From the NCBI GenBank assembly GCA_025869365.1, contig JAOZVV010000025.1:16281-80280 (forward strand): DNA of 64,000 bases, written 5' to 3'. The stretch comes from Pseudonocardia sp. (GTDB taxonomy: Bacteria; Actinomycetota; Actinomycetes; Mycobacteriales; Pseudonocardiaceae). Shown here piece by piece: positions 45,853 through 55,376 of this stretch; position 1 is the stretch's first letter, and each line of letters opens with the position of its first letter. A program made the translations under genes and the position numbers. The notes below the pieces were generated by a model. The model searched no databases, was not told where the DNA came from, and saw nothing but the letters and a program-made list of their open reading frames with translations.

Positions 45853-46952
45853 GACCCTCCTACTTCTGCCAGTGGGGTGTCCCGGACGAGGTCGACGAGC
45901 GGATCGCCGATCTTGGTGCTCAGCTTGCACGTGGACAGCGTCTCCGCCGTGTACGACCAGTACAGGGCACCCGCGATCCGCGGGTCGGCGGCGTAGGCGT
46001 CGATCTTGCCCTGGGCGGTGCGGGCCCGCTCCGCGACGGTGTCGCACGGCCGGCCCTGCTCGTCCCTCGCACCCGGCGGACCCGCGTAGATCCCCCACTC
46101 CCCGACGAAGAGGGGTTTGTCCACAGTGGTCGCGGCCGCCAGCGCCGGCTCGACGTGATGCGACTCCGCCGGGACGTCGTCGTACTCGTGAAGGCTGACG
46201 AGATCGATCCCGGGACTCGCGTGGAGCTCGGTGAACGCCTCCACGCCGCCGTACGTGTCCGGCTGCAGCGTTCCGGAGCTGACGAGCTGGTGCGGGGCAA
46301 GCTGATGGACGAGCCCCCCCGCGTCGTCGAAGAACGCCCGGAGCGCAGGGACGGTGACGGCGCCGGGTTCGTTGATGAGCTCCCACACCGCGACGGTCGG
46401 GTTCTGGGCGTAACGCGGCACCACCGTCCGGACCCAGTCCAGGTACTCGCCCCGGTAGCCGCTCTCGTACCAGGCCTGGTCCTTGGGGGTGTCCCCGCAG
46501 TAGCCGTGGGCATCGGTCAGGACGATGATCAGCCGCTGCCGGTGCTGCGTCGCCGAGGCGACGATGGCGTCGACGTCGGCCAGGTTCGCCCCGGGCAGCA
46601 CCGAGAGGCGGACCACGCTCTCCGGTCGCATCGTGGCGAAGAAGTCGTCGCGCGCCGGCCCGGTGATGTTCTCCGGGGGGTTGCCGCACCCGAGCATCAC
46701 GTAGTTGTTGAAGCCCAGGAAGCGATACGGGCGCCCGTCGAGGACGAGGCCCGTCCCGACGCGGTGGACGAAGCCGGGTGTGGTGTCGGACCCGGACCGT
46801 ACGGCGGTGTCCTCGTCCTCCCGGGACATCCCGTTCGCGACGAGACTCCAGGCGACCGCGGCCAGGACGAGCGCCAGGGCGCCGACGATCCAGGGTGCCC
46901 GACGTCGTCCTCGGCCGGGTTTCGGCGGACGGGTCGACGTGGCTGGCGGCAT
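45849..46952 (-). CDS. Membrane-anchored/secreted GH5-like glycoside hydrolase
   Basis: N-terminal TM; FLGFNNYVMLG...VAVWELINEPGAV...LVSLHEYDD...KPLFVGEWGIYAG (acid/base NEP and nucleophile E). Confidence 0.82.
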   Translation of the reverse strand: MPPATSTRPPKPGRGRRRAPWIVGALALVLAAVAWSLVANGMSREDEDTAVRSGSDTTPGFVHRVGTGLVLDGRPYRFLGFNNYVMLGCGNPPENITGPARDDFFATMRPESVVRLSVLPGANLADVDAIVASATQHRQRLIIVLTDAHGYCGDTPKDQAWYESGYRGEYLDWVRTVVPRYAQNPTVAVWELINEPGAVTVPALRAFFDDAGGLVHQLAPHQLVSSGTLQPDTYGGVEAFTELHASPGIDLVSLHEYDDVPAESHHVEPALAAATTVDKPLFVGEWGIYAGPPGARDEQGRPCDTVAERARTAQGKIDAYAADPRIAGALYWSYTAETLSTCKLSTKIGDPLVDLVRDTPLAEVGGS

Positions 46953-46988
46953 GCTGATTCGTGTCTCCGGGAATGTCGTACGGGTCGG

Positions 46989-48344
46989 CTAGCGGGTGAT
47001 GGGTTGCGGCCCCGGCGGCCCTGCGGTCCCGCCGCGCTGCGGGAGTCTGCGGGCCGCCGTCGGGGTCGGACGCAGGTAGGGGCCCGCGGCGAACAGGCCG
47101 GTCATGAGCCAGCAGAGGTAGACGGTCTGGGGTTGGAGCAGGCTTCCGGACAGTACGAAGTAGACCATCACCGCGCACACGCCGAGTGTCGGTGACGGCA
47201 CACGCCTGAAGAACAACAGCAGGATGAAGGCGACGAAGACGAGCATCGCCGGCAGGCCGTACTCCCCGACCAGCTTCGGCAGCGCGGGGTAGTTCGCCAG
47301 GCGGCCGCCCGGGTTGAAGTAGTCCAGGTCCCGTGTGACGGAGCCCGGGCCGCGCCCGAGCAGGAACGAGGCGACGTCCGAAGGTGCGGCGGCGAGGACC
47401 GTCTCGTACGGCGCCACGAAGCGGATGTTCCCGCTCGAACCCGAGGAGGAGCTCTCCGCGGACCGCTCCGCGAGGAGGCTCCCGGCCGGGGTCAGCCCGA
47501 CCACCACGACCGCGACCAGCACCACCGAGGCAGCGCGCAGGGACCACTGTCCGCCGCGTCGGATCGCCAGGGTCACCAGGCCGGCTCCGAGCAGGAGCAG
47601 TCCGGTGCCGGCCATCGTCGTGAGGATGGCGGCCCCGAACACCACCAACCGCCACTTCGCGCCGCCGCGGAGGAGCTGGATGATCGCGGCGAGCGCCAGG
47701 AACTGCGAGGCGAAGCTGGCCTCGAGGAAGACGATCCCGTTCGCCTTGTAGATGTCCGAGCCGTAGTAGAGGGGGTAGCTCAGGTTGTACTCGGTGCTGT
47801 AGAGGAACTGCGACGGGACGAAGTCCAGCAGGTCCTCGAAGGGCCAGCCGGCCATCTGGGCCGCCCACTGTCCGATGCAGAGCACGGCTCCGAGGACCAT
47901 CACGCGCTGGAAGAACTCCAGCACGTCCGGGAAGCGGGCGCGCAGCGCCGGCGAGGCCCGGAAGCACAGCGGCAGGTAGATCGCGAGCAGCAGGTACAGC
48001 GACGAGATCGACGGCTCGATGGTGACCAGCGGCCAGGACAGGACCGACGCCAGGCAGCACGCGGCCATCGCGGCGGCCCAGAACAGGACCCGGGTGCGGT
48101 CCGGGACGAGATGACCCTGCAGCGAGAGGACGAGCACGACCAGGAACGCGACCGGCAGGCTCACCGACATGACCTGGCCGGGGATGACGAACCGCTGGAA
48201 CACCGTCAGCGTGATGATCAGCGCGTAGATCCAGCCGAGGGGTGACCGCGTCATCCGGCGCGCCGCCGGAACCCTCGGCACCGTCGGCCGACCACCCGGG
48301 CGCAGCGCGACGGGCTGCGGTCCCGGCACGACTTCCGCGCTCAT
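46989..48344 (-). CDS. Wzy/O-antigen ligase-like membrane protein (set B)
   Basis: Multi-TM; LLGRGPGSVTRDLDYFNPGGRLANYPALPKLVGEYGLPAMLVF; ATGA overlap with 48341..49822. Confidence 0.8.
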   Translation of the reverse strand: MSAEVVPGPQPVALRPGGRPTVPRVPAARRMTRSPLGWIYALIITLTVFQRFVIPGQVMSVSLPVAFLVVLVLSLQGHLVPDRTRVLFWAAAMAACCLASVLSWPLVTIEPSISSLYLLLAIYLPLCFRASPALRARFPDVLEFFQRVMVLGAVLCIGQWAAQMAGWPFEDLLDFVPSQFLYSTEYNLSYPLYYGSDIYKANGIVFLEASFASQFLALAAIIQLLRGGAKWRLVVFGAAILTTMAGTGLLLLGAGLVTLAIRRGGQWSLRAASVVLVAVVVVGLTPAGSLLAERSAESSSSGSSGNIRFVAPYETVLAAAPSDVASFLLGRGPGSVTRDLDYFNPGGRLANYPALPKLVGEYGLPAMLVFVAFILLLFFRRVPSPTLGVCAVMVYFVLSGSLLQPQTVYLCWLMTGLFAAGPYLRPTPTAARRLPQRGGTAGPPGPQPITR

Positions 48345-49822
48345 ACCCGGTGCGAACCCTCCGTGGCGCCGAGGGAGAGCGGGCCCTCTTCGCGCCGCTG
48401 CGGGGACCAGGACACCTTGCCACGCGCGGTGTTGCCGACGAGGACGTAGCCGAGGACCCCGACCCCGGCGAGCCCGATCCGGCGCCCCATCTCGTGTGCG
48501 TCGTCGACGGAGGTCTGCTCGTCGATCACGAGCACGACGCCGTCCACGCCGCGGCCGAGCGCGAGACCCAGGGACCGCTCGGTCAGTGGCGGCCCGTCGA
48601 CGAGGACGAGCGACGAGCGGTCCCGCAGCCGCTCGACCGCGGAGCGGAGCACCTGCGGCCGCGCCGCCGCACCGGTCGGTGCGGGTGCCCACCCGTCGAT
48701 CGGTACGACACCCAGCTCGGTGTCCGCGATCTTCCAGGTGCGCAGCGCCGCGCGGACCGGTGTGGCCGGGTCCGCGAGGGCCTCCAGGCCGTGGCCCGGG
48801 TCGACGTCGGTCATCGCGCTGACGCCGCGCTGCTTGAGCCCGCCGTCGATGACCACGACCTCGCGGCCGGCCCGGGCGGCCGAGACCGCCACGGCGACGA
48901 CGAGCGAGGTCGACGTCAGCGCGCGCTGCCAGCTCAGGAACAGGACGCTGGAGCTCTCCCGGCCCTCCAGCGCCAGGTCGATGGCCATCAGCACGTCGTG
49001 GGCGGCGTGGAGCTGGGGCGAGTTCGCCTCGGTGGAGATGATCTCGTCGCTGGTGGAGGAGGTGGCGGCCGGGTAGCGCGAGAGCAGTGGCGCGCCGATC
49101 AGCAGGTCCAGGTCCGCCACGGACGCCCGGCCGGCCTTGCGCTGGTCCCGGACGAGGACGACGCCGATGGCGAGCAGCGCCGCGACGAGGCCGAGGATCA
49201 CCGCGTTCTGGGTGGGCAGCGGCGCCGACGGGCTCGACGGCAGCGAGGCGGGCTCGACCGCGGCGACGCCGTCGCCGTAGGCCGCGGCGCGGAGCCGGAT
49301 CTGCTCCTTCTGCGTCGCGTCCGCGACGGCCTCGATCCCGGCCTCCGCGAACTGCTCGACCCGGGCCCGGGACGTCTCGCGGTAGGACTGGACGACGGCG
49401 TCGGCGATCGCCCGGGCCTGCTCGGCCTCCGGGCGGACGACGGTGACCGTCAGCCGGCTGGTGTCCGCCGACGGGGTGGCCAGGACGTCGCGGCGTAGTT
49501 CGTCCACCGGCACCGCCGGGTCGACGGCCTCGCCGGCCCGCTGCAGGACGTCGGAGGTGACGACGAGCTCGGCCTGGTCCGCGGTGAACCGGACCGGGTC
49601 CCCGCCGCCCTGGTCGAGGGGGGTGAACAAGGCGTCCGCACCGAGGTAGACCTGGCTCTCGGCGGTGTACTCGGTGGGGAGGGTGAGCGAGCCCAGGAAG
49701 CCCACCACCGCCCCGCCCACCAGCGCGAGCGCGATCGTGAGGGCGTGCCGCCGCAGCGATACCAGCAGCCCGGGCCGGGACCGGTCCGATGGCGGATCGA
49801 GGACGACCACCTCATTGCTCAC
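48341..49822 (-). CDS. Wzz-type protein with degenerate ATPase (pseudo-BY-kinase) domain
   Basis: Wzz TM segments; VLFLSWQRALTSTSLVVAVAVSAARAGREVVVIDGGL replaces GEGKST...IDADLR; LVLVDGPPL retained. Confidence 0.85.
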   Translation of the reverse strand: MSNEVVVLDPPSDRSRPGLLVSLRRHALTIALALVGGAVVGFLGSLTLPTEYTAESQVYLGADALFTPLDQGGGDPVRFTADQAELVVTSDVLQRAGEAVDPAVPVDELRRDVLATPSADTSRLTVTVVRPEAEQARAIADAVVQSYRETSRARVEQFAEAGIEAVADATQKEQIRLRAAAYGDGVAAVEPASLPSSPSAPLPTQNAVILGLVAALLAIGVVLVRDQRKAGRASVADLDLLIGAPLLSRYPAATSSTSDEIISTEANSPQLHAAHDVLMAIDLALEGRESSSVLFLSWQRALTSTSLVVAVAVSAARAGREVVVIDGGLKQRGVSAMTDVDPGHGLEALADPATPVRAALRTWKIADTELGVVPIDGWAPAPTGAAARPQVLRSAVERLRDRSSLVLVDGPPLTERSLGLALGRGVDGVVLVIDEQTSVDDAHEMGRRIGLAGVGVLGYVLVGNTARGKVSWSPQRREEGPLSLGATEGSHRV

Positions 49823-49896
49823 GGCAGACTCTCCTTCTCACACGCCTCGACGACGGGGGTCCGCAGCGCCGCGGTGCGGCCCGGGCCGCCGAGGTG

Positions 49897-49944
49897 CGTA
49901 CCGCGGCCGGGCCGTACCGCGGCTGGGCCGTATCGCCTGCAGGG
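49897..49944. repeat. Three imperfect 16-bp direct repeats in a divergent promoter region
   Basis: CGTACCGCGGCCGGGC / CGTACCGCGGCTGGGC / CGTATCGCCTGCAGGG at 49897, 49913, 49929. Confidence 0.6.
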
Positions 49945-50102
49945 TGACGCCGTTCGGCGCACGTACGTTCACTTCATCTCTCGATCGTCAACAGGGCCCC
50001 GTTACAGGTAACCCGCCGTGCGGTCCCGTCGACATCCCCGTCGAGGAGTCGCGCCGCGCTTCCGGCTCGACGAGCCGACGGCGGGACCCCGGAGGAGGTG
50101 CC

Positions 50103-51362
50103 GTGACCTACTCGGCGCAGGTCCCGGCCACCGGCGGCCCCCACTGGCTCGTGGTGACGGAGGAGGCTTTCGTCCCCGCGGACTCCGGGGGACGGGTCGA
50201 GACCGCCAACCTCCTGGCGGCGGCGGCCGCGGCGGGGGTCCGGCTGCACGTGATCGTCCCGGGGCTCGACGCGAACGGCCGCGAGCTGCACCGCCGCGCG
50301 CTGCCCGGGGTACGGCTGGAGAGCATCCCGCGGAAGGAGGAGCTGCGCTCGCACGTCGGCCTCGCGCCGTACCTCTTCGCCTCCCGGCCCCTCCCGCAGG
50401 GCCTGCCCGCGCAGCTGCTCCGGGACCACCTCGCGGATCCCTACGACGCGGTCGTCGCCGCCAGCTTCCGGGTCGCGCACCTCGGGACCGATCTGGCCGG
50501 CCGGCTCGGGGTGCCGCTCGTCGTCCGCCCGCACAACGTCGAGTCCCGGTACTTCCGTCAGCTGGCCCGCAGCTCCGGCGCGCTGCGGCGGTGGCCCTAC
50601 CTGGTCGAGTCCTGGAAGCTGCGCCGGGCGGAGGCCGCGCTGCACGCCGACGAGCGCGTCAGCCTCTTCGCGGACATCGCCGAGCAGGACGCCGCGGACC
50701 GTGCGGCCCGGACGCGGACGCCGGTCCTGCACGTGCCGCCGTTCCTGACCGTCCGTCCGGACGACGGACGTCCGGACCAGGGACGTCCGGACGGGGGACG
50801 TCCGGAGCAGGGGCGTCCCGGTGGTGACGCGACGGTGCTGTTCCTCGGGTCCCTGGACAACCCGAACAACACCGACGCCGTTCGATGGTTCCTCGACGAG
50901 GCGTGGACCGGGGTGCACGCCGCCGTTCCGGGGGCCGGGTTCGCGGTGGTCGGGCGGCGGGCGACGCCGGAGCTGAGCAGCGCACTACGCGACCGGGGAG
51001 TACGACTCACCGTCGACGCCCCGGATGTCCACGTCCATCTCCGGGCGGCCGCGGTGTTCGTCAACCCGGTCCGGGCGGGGGCCGGCATCAACATCAAGAT
51101 GGTGGAGGCGATGGCCGCGGGTCTCCCCGTCGTCACCACGACGGTGGGTGCGCGCGGGCTGCACTGGCGCCCCGGTGAGCATCTCGTGGTGGCCGACGGT
51201 GCCGCGGATTTCACCGCGGCCGTCGTCGGGCTGCTGGTGGATCCGGCGGAGCGGGCGGCGATCGGGGAGGCCGGCCGCCGGTTCGTGCGCACGGAACTCG
51301 ACGGCGCCCGCCACATCAGTCGGATGCGGGCCGCGCTGGACCACCCACGGGTGCCGGGCTGA
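50103..51362 (+). CDS. GT4-like glycosyltransferase with low-complexity GRP(D/E) linker
   Basis: HWLVVTEEAFVPADSGGRVETANLL...VVRPHNVESRYF...VLFLGSLDNPNNTDAVRWFLDEAW...VRAGAGINIKMVEAMAAGLPVVTTTVGARGL; GTG at 50103. Confidence 0.9.
   Translation: MTYSAQVPATGGPHWLVVTEEAFVPADSGGRVETANLLAAAAAAGVRLHVIVPGLDANGRELHRRALPGVRLESIPRKEELRSHVGLAPYLFASRPLPQGLPAQLLRDHLADPYDAVVAASFRVAHLGTDLAGRLGVPLVVRPHNVESRYFRQLARSSGALRRWPYLVESWKLRRAEAALHADERVSLFADIAEQDAADRAARTRTPVLHVPPFLTVRPDDGRPDQGRPDGGRPEQGRPGGDATVLFLGSLDNPNNTDAVRWFLDEAWTGVHAAVPGAGFAVVGRRATPELSSALRDRGVRLTVDAPDVHVHLRAAAVFVNPVRAGAGINIKMVEAMAAGLPVVTTTVGARGLHWRPGEHLVVADGAADFTAAVVGLLVDPAERAAIGEAGRRFVRTELDGARHISRMRAALDHPRVPG
50751..50825 (+). repeat. Intragenic 15-bp tandem repeat (about 5 imperfect copies)
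   Basis: Core units GGACGTCCGGACCAG, GGACGTCCGGACGGG, GGACGTCCGGAGCAG at 50766, 50781, 50796 plus degenerate flanking units; encodes RPDDGRPDQGRPDGGRPEQGRPGG. Confidence 0.85.
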
Positions 51363-52626
51363 GGCCGAACAACGAGTCGTACTGCGAGACGACGACCGGC
51401 TCGGCGTAGACGCGGGACCAGAACGCCAGCGCGCCGGCCGTGAGGGCGGCCGCCCGGTCGCCCGAGGCGAGGTCCGCCAGCACCTCCGGCCAGCGGGCGA
51501 TGTCGTCGACGACGAGGCACCCGTCCGCGCCGTGCGGGTCGACCGGGATCCCCTCGGCGGCCACCGACGTGGCGACCAGCGGAACCCCCCGGGCCAGCGC
51601 CTCCAACATCTTGATCTTCACGCCGCTGCCGAACCGGAGCGGAGCCAGCACGGCCGTCGCCCGGGAGAAGACCGCGTCCAGGTCCGGCACGAAGCCCTCG
51701 AGGGTCACGGCGTCCCCGTGCTCGGCCGCCAACGCGTGCAGGGCGGGTCCGGCGTTGCGCCCCACCACCCGGACGACGGCGCCCGGGCAGCGGCGGCGCA
51801 GGTGCGGCACAGCGGTCCGGACGAAGTGGCAGATCGCGTCGTCGTTGTGGGGGAGGTGCAGGTTGCCGAGGAACACGAACTCGGGGGGAGTCGCCGGTGC
51901 CCGGGGAGGCGCCACGACCGAGGGCATGAGCGGGGTCATCGTGTGTACCCCGGACACCCCGGACCGTTCCCGCAGCAGGTCCACCTCGTCGGCGTTCACC
52001 AGCAGGCTGACGTCGAAATGGCGGACGATCTCGACCTCGCGGCGGCGGATCCTGTCCCGCTCGGCGCGGAGCAGCGGCAGGTACACCGCGGGCCGACGGG
52101 CGAGCGGGCGGAGCCTGCGCGGGATGTTGTCGACGAACCCGCCGAGCGGGTCCATGTCGAAGCCGCCGCGAGCCGCCACCGCGAGCATCCGCTCGTAGCG
52201 CACCGAGAAGAGGTCGTCGACGTAGAGGACCCTCCCGCCCGGGCCGCGGGCGGCCGGGGCGTGCTGGCCGAGCCGGAGGGTGTCGTACACCTCGAGGGTC
52301 GGCCGCACCTCGTCGATCACCTGGCTGATGCGGGAGCGGAGGCGGGGGGAGCCGAGCATCGCCTCCTGCAGCGTGTAGGACCGGTCGGCGACGCACCGCA
52401 GCACGGATCGGAGCTGCTCCGGGGTGGAGGGCCGCGGCACCGGATGGACGACGACGCCCTCGACGCCGCGCATCGACTCCGGGTCCGCCCCCACGAGCAG
52501 GTAGTGGACATTGCCCTCGCCTAGCCGGGCGACGAGGTAGCGGAGCATCCCGCTGAGCACTGCGCGCTTGCCGGTGTCGACGGGAACCGGGGAGGTCGCG
52601 CTGATGACGAGCGCGGATTCCGTCAT
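51316..52626 (-). CDS. GT4-like glycosyltransferase
   Basis: VLYVDDLFSVRYERML...FVFLGNLHLPHNDDAICHFVRTAVPHL...APLRFGSGVKIKMLEALARGVPLVATSVAAEGI. Confidence 0.9.
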   Translation of the reverse strand: MTESALVISATSPVPVDTGKRAVLSGMLRYLVARLGEGNVHYLLVGADPESMRGVEGVVVHPVPRPSTPEQLRSVLRCVADRSYTLQEAMLGSPRLRSRISQVIDEVRPTLEVYDTLRLGQHAPAARGPGGRVLYVDDLFSVRYERMLAVAARGGFDMDPLGGFVDNIPRRLRPLARRPAVYLPLLRAERDRIRRREVEIVRHFDVSLLVNADEVDLLRERSGVSGVHTMTPLMPSVVAPPRAPATPPEFVFLGNLHLPHNDDAICHFVRTAVPHLRRRCPGAVVRVVGRNAGPALHALAAEHGDAVTLEGFVPDLDAVFSRATAVLAPLRFGSGVKIKMLEALARGVPLVATSVAAEGIPVDPHGADGCLVVDDIARWPEVLADLASGDRAAALTAGALAFWSRVYAEPVVVSQYDSLFGLSPAPVGGPARPASD

Positions 52627-52710
52627 GTCTGTGAGTCGTGGTGTGGTCGGGCCGCGTTAGCAACTGTGCCGACGGCCACCGGGGCGGGCCGCACGGTCTG
52701 CTCCCCCGGG

Positions 52711-53745
52711 TCAGCCGCGCGCCGCCTGCACCGTCCGCAGGACGGCCTGCGTCTGCGGATCGGCGTCGAGATTGCCGGTCTCGCAGGACGTGCCGCCGTT
52801 GCCGGGCTGCCACGCCCAGGCGAATGCGCCGGCGTACCCGCTGGTGGTGGTGTAGGTCTGCACCTTCTCCCGGACCGCGGCGGCCCGGGCGGCGAAGTCA
52901 CGGGGACAGCCGCGCCCGCTCGCGGTGGCGTCGATCCCGAACTCGCCGACCACCAACGGTTTGCCGGCGGAGTTCGCGCGGGCCCCCGGGCCGTGGTTGG
53001 ACTCGACCTCGTTCTCGTCGTACTCGTGCAGCGACGCCAGGTCGACGCCCGGGGACTCGTTGATCCGCAGGTAGCCCGCGGCGCCGCCGGTGGCGTACGG
53101 CGCGATCGTCCCCGACGCGAAGAGCCGGTCCGGGTCCGTGCGCTCGGCGAGCGCACCCATCTCGTCGTAGAAGGCGCGCAACCGGCCGCCGAAGTCCGAC
53201 GGCTCGTTGAAGTACTCGAACCAGGCGATCGCCGTCTCGCCCCGGTAGCGCTCCAGCATCGTCGTCAGGTGATCGGTGTAGGCGGCGCGTGCGGCGGCGT
53301 CGGCGAACCAGCCCTCGTCCTTGTGGCTCGCACCGCAACCCCCGATGGCGTCGTCGAGGGTGATCGTCAGATAGACGTCGTTGCGCCGCGCGGACGTGAC
53401 GGCGGCGTCGAGCCGGTCGAGGTTCCACCCCCGGTAGAAGAACAACCGCACGGCCGCGTGCCCGTCGTGGCGCAGGGAGGCGAACCAGGCGTCGACGTCC
53501 GCGGCGCTCATCCGCTCCTCCGGATCCCCGCAGTCCCCGGACCAGACGAACGAGTTGTAGCCGACGAACCACCACGGCCGTCCGCCGCGCAGGATGCGGT
53601 CGCCGTCGGTCGTGATCCGGGGTGGCGCGGACGTCTGTTCCGACGCGGCGGGGCCGAGGGAGGCGGTGCCGAGCACCGCGGTCCCCGCCTTCGGCAGCAG
53701 CACCACCGTCACCGCGACCGCGACGGCGACGACGAGCCAGCGCAT
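52711..53745 (-). CDS. Secreted GH5-like glycoside hydrolase (paralog of 45849..46952)
   Basis: MRWLVVAVAVAVTVVLLP...WFVGYNSFVWSGDCG...IAWFEYFNEPSDFGG...LASLHEYDENEVESN...KPLVVGEFGIDA; upstream in-frame start to 53847 possible. Confidence 0.82.
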   Translation of the reverse strand: MRWLVVAVAVAVTVVLLPKAGTAVLGTASLGPAASEQTSAPPRITTDGDRILRGGRPWWFVGYNSFVWSGDCGDPEERMSAADVDAWFASLRHDGHAAVRLFFYRGWNLDRLDAAVTSARRNDVYLTITLDDAIGGCGASHKDEGWFADAAARAAYTDHLTTMLERYRGETAIAWFEYFNEPSDFGGRLRAFYDEMGALAERTDPDRLFASGTIAPYATGGAAGYLRINESPGVDLASLHEYDENEVESNHGPGARANSAGKPLVVGEFGIDATASGRGCPRDFAARAAAVREKVQTYTTTSGYAGAFAWAWQPGNGGTSCETGNLDADPQTQAVLRTVQAARG

Positions 53746-53893
53746 CAACGGCCTCCGCCGCACCGGGCCGCCTCTCTCGTCGGGGGTAGAGGCCGAGCAT
53801 GGAGCACCGCGGGCCGCGGCGGGGTCGGTTCGGCGGAAGTTCCCCACACCGTGGAGACGCCCTGTGGTCGGTGGAGCGGTCGGCGCCCGGCGT

Positions 53894-54862
53894 TCAGGAC
53901 CCGCTGCCCGTCGAGCCCTGCCGCACCAGGTCCACCATCTCGAACTCGCCGGGCAGGGCCGCGGCGTCGATCGTGTGCCGGCCCCGCATGACGTCCAGGT
54001 AGGCGGCCCGGACCCGGGCGAGCGTCCCGTCCAGGGCGTAGTCGAAGGTGTCGATCTCCGAGATCAGGGTGAGCTCGGAGATCGTGCCCGCCACCCCGCA
54101 CTCCTCGGCGACGAGCAGCTCGGTCCGGTCGATCGCGCGGCGCTCGAACGGGACCCCCAGTTCGTGGCAGACCTGCTCGAGGACGGCGGTGGTGATGCTG
54201 TCCAGGCAGCCCTCGGTGGTCGGCGGGGTGACGACGCGGCCGCGGTTCGCGATGAGCACGCAGGCGCCGGTGGCCTCGGCGACGCGGCCGTGGTCGTTGA
54301 GCAGCACGGCGTCGTCGTAGCCGAGGCGGTTGGCGTCGATCCGGGCGAGCCGGGCGATCACGTAGTTCGCGCTGGACTTGACCCGGGCGGGAAGGGCGAC
54401 GTCCGCGGCGCGCCGCCACGTGCTCACCCCCATCCGCATCGGCTCGGGATCGTGCATCGCCTGGGTGAAGGCGGTGATCACCAGGTCCGCCCGGGTGGCC
54501 TCGCCCCAGTGCCCCTCGACGACGTAGAGCGTGGTGCGGAACCAGAGGTCCCGGCCCGTGACGAGCAGCTCCTCGGCGAGCGCCCGCATCGCCGCGACGT
54601 ACTCCTCGTAGGAGAAGCCGATCGGGATGCGGAACAGCGCGGCGGAGCGGCAGAGCCGGTCGTAGTGCCAGCGCGGGGCGCGCAACGAGAACACGGCGCC
54701 CTGGTCGTCCCAGTAGCCCTTGAGACCCTCGAAGACGCTCAGTGCGCGGGTCAGCGCCTCGGCGCCGATGTGGATCGTCACGTCCTCGTACGGGACGAGC
54801 TCGCCGTTGACCGAGGCGTACTTCGGCGTCTGGAGCTGGGAGAGCGACGCGGTGTGTGCCAT
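53894..54862 (-). CDS. Class IV PLP aminotransferase (branched-chain aminotransferase-like)
   Basis: YEDVTIHIGAEALTRALSVFEGLKGYWDDQG...VKSSANYVIARLARIDANRLGYDDAVLLNDHGRVAEATGACVLIANRG. Confidence 0.92.
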   Translation of the reverse strand: MAHTASLSQLQTPKYASVNGELVPYEDVTIHIGAEALTRALSVFEGLKGYWDDQGAVFSLRAPRWHYDRLCRSAALFRIPIGFSYEEYVAAMRALAEELLVTGRDLWFRTTLYVVEGHWGEATRADLVITAFTQAMHDPEPMRMGVSTWRRAADVALPARVKSSANYVIARLARIDANRLGYDDAVLLNDHGRVAEATGACVLIANRGRVVTPPTTEGCLDSITTAVLEQVCHELGVPFERRAIDRTELLVAEECGVAGTISELTLISEIDTFDYALDGTLARVRAAYLDVMRGRHTIDAAALPGEFEMVDLVRQGSTGSGS

Positions 54863-55139
54863 TCGTGACCTTTCACTGCACGCCTGCGAGGCGCCTGGAC
54901 CGGTGTTCCACCCTTCGTGACGCGCGGTGGGCGGCGACGTTGCCTCGCGGAGCCCCAGCGACCGGGACGGGTGCCGCCGGCGGGGCGGGGACGGGCGTCC
55001 GACCTGCGGGTGCTCGTAGTGGGCATCGGCCGAACGCCGACGGCCGTTACTCCACCGGTCGTCCGGACCGTACCGGCGTGATCGAGGTCGCCGGGCCCGG
55101 GCAGGCCCGGTGCGGCCCTCATCCGCTAGGTTCAGCCCC

Positions 55140-55376
55140 GTGAGTGTGGTGGAGACGGTGCTGACCCTCGTGGTGCCGCCCGTGGCGCTGTATGCGGTGA
55201 TCGCGTTGCTCGTGATGGCCCCCAAGCGGTCCAGGCGACCCCGGTACCGCAGCGGGCAGGAGTGGCCCTTCGAGCCGCTGTTCTGGACGGCCAACCCCGA
55301 GGGCGCGCACCTGCCCGCCCACCCGGCCGTCCCCGCTGCCTCGAGCCCGAAGGGAGGCGCACGTGGCCACTGGTGA
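55140..55376 (+). CDS. Conserved actinobacterial small membrane protein (CtaJ-like, tentative)
   Basis: VSVVETVLTLVVPPVALYAVIALLVMAPKRSRRPRYRSGQEWPFEPLFWTANPEG; GTG at 55140. Confidence 0.7.
   Translation: MSVVETVLTLVVPPVALYAVIALLVMAPKRSRRPRYRSGQEWPFEPLFWTANPEGAHLPAHPAVPAASSPKGGARGHW

Noticed and set aside
50751-50825. Possible CRISPR-like array
   Set aside because: 15-bp units are contiguous with no spacers and are in frame within a coding gene
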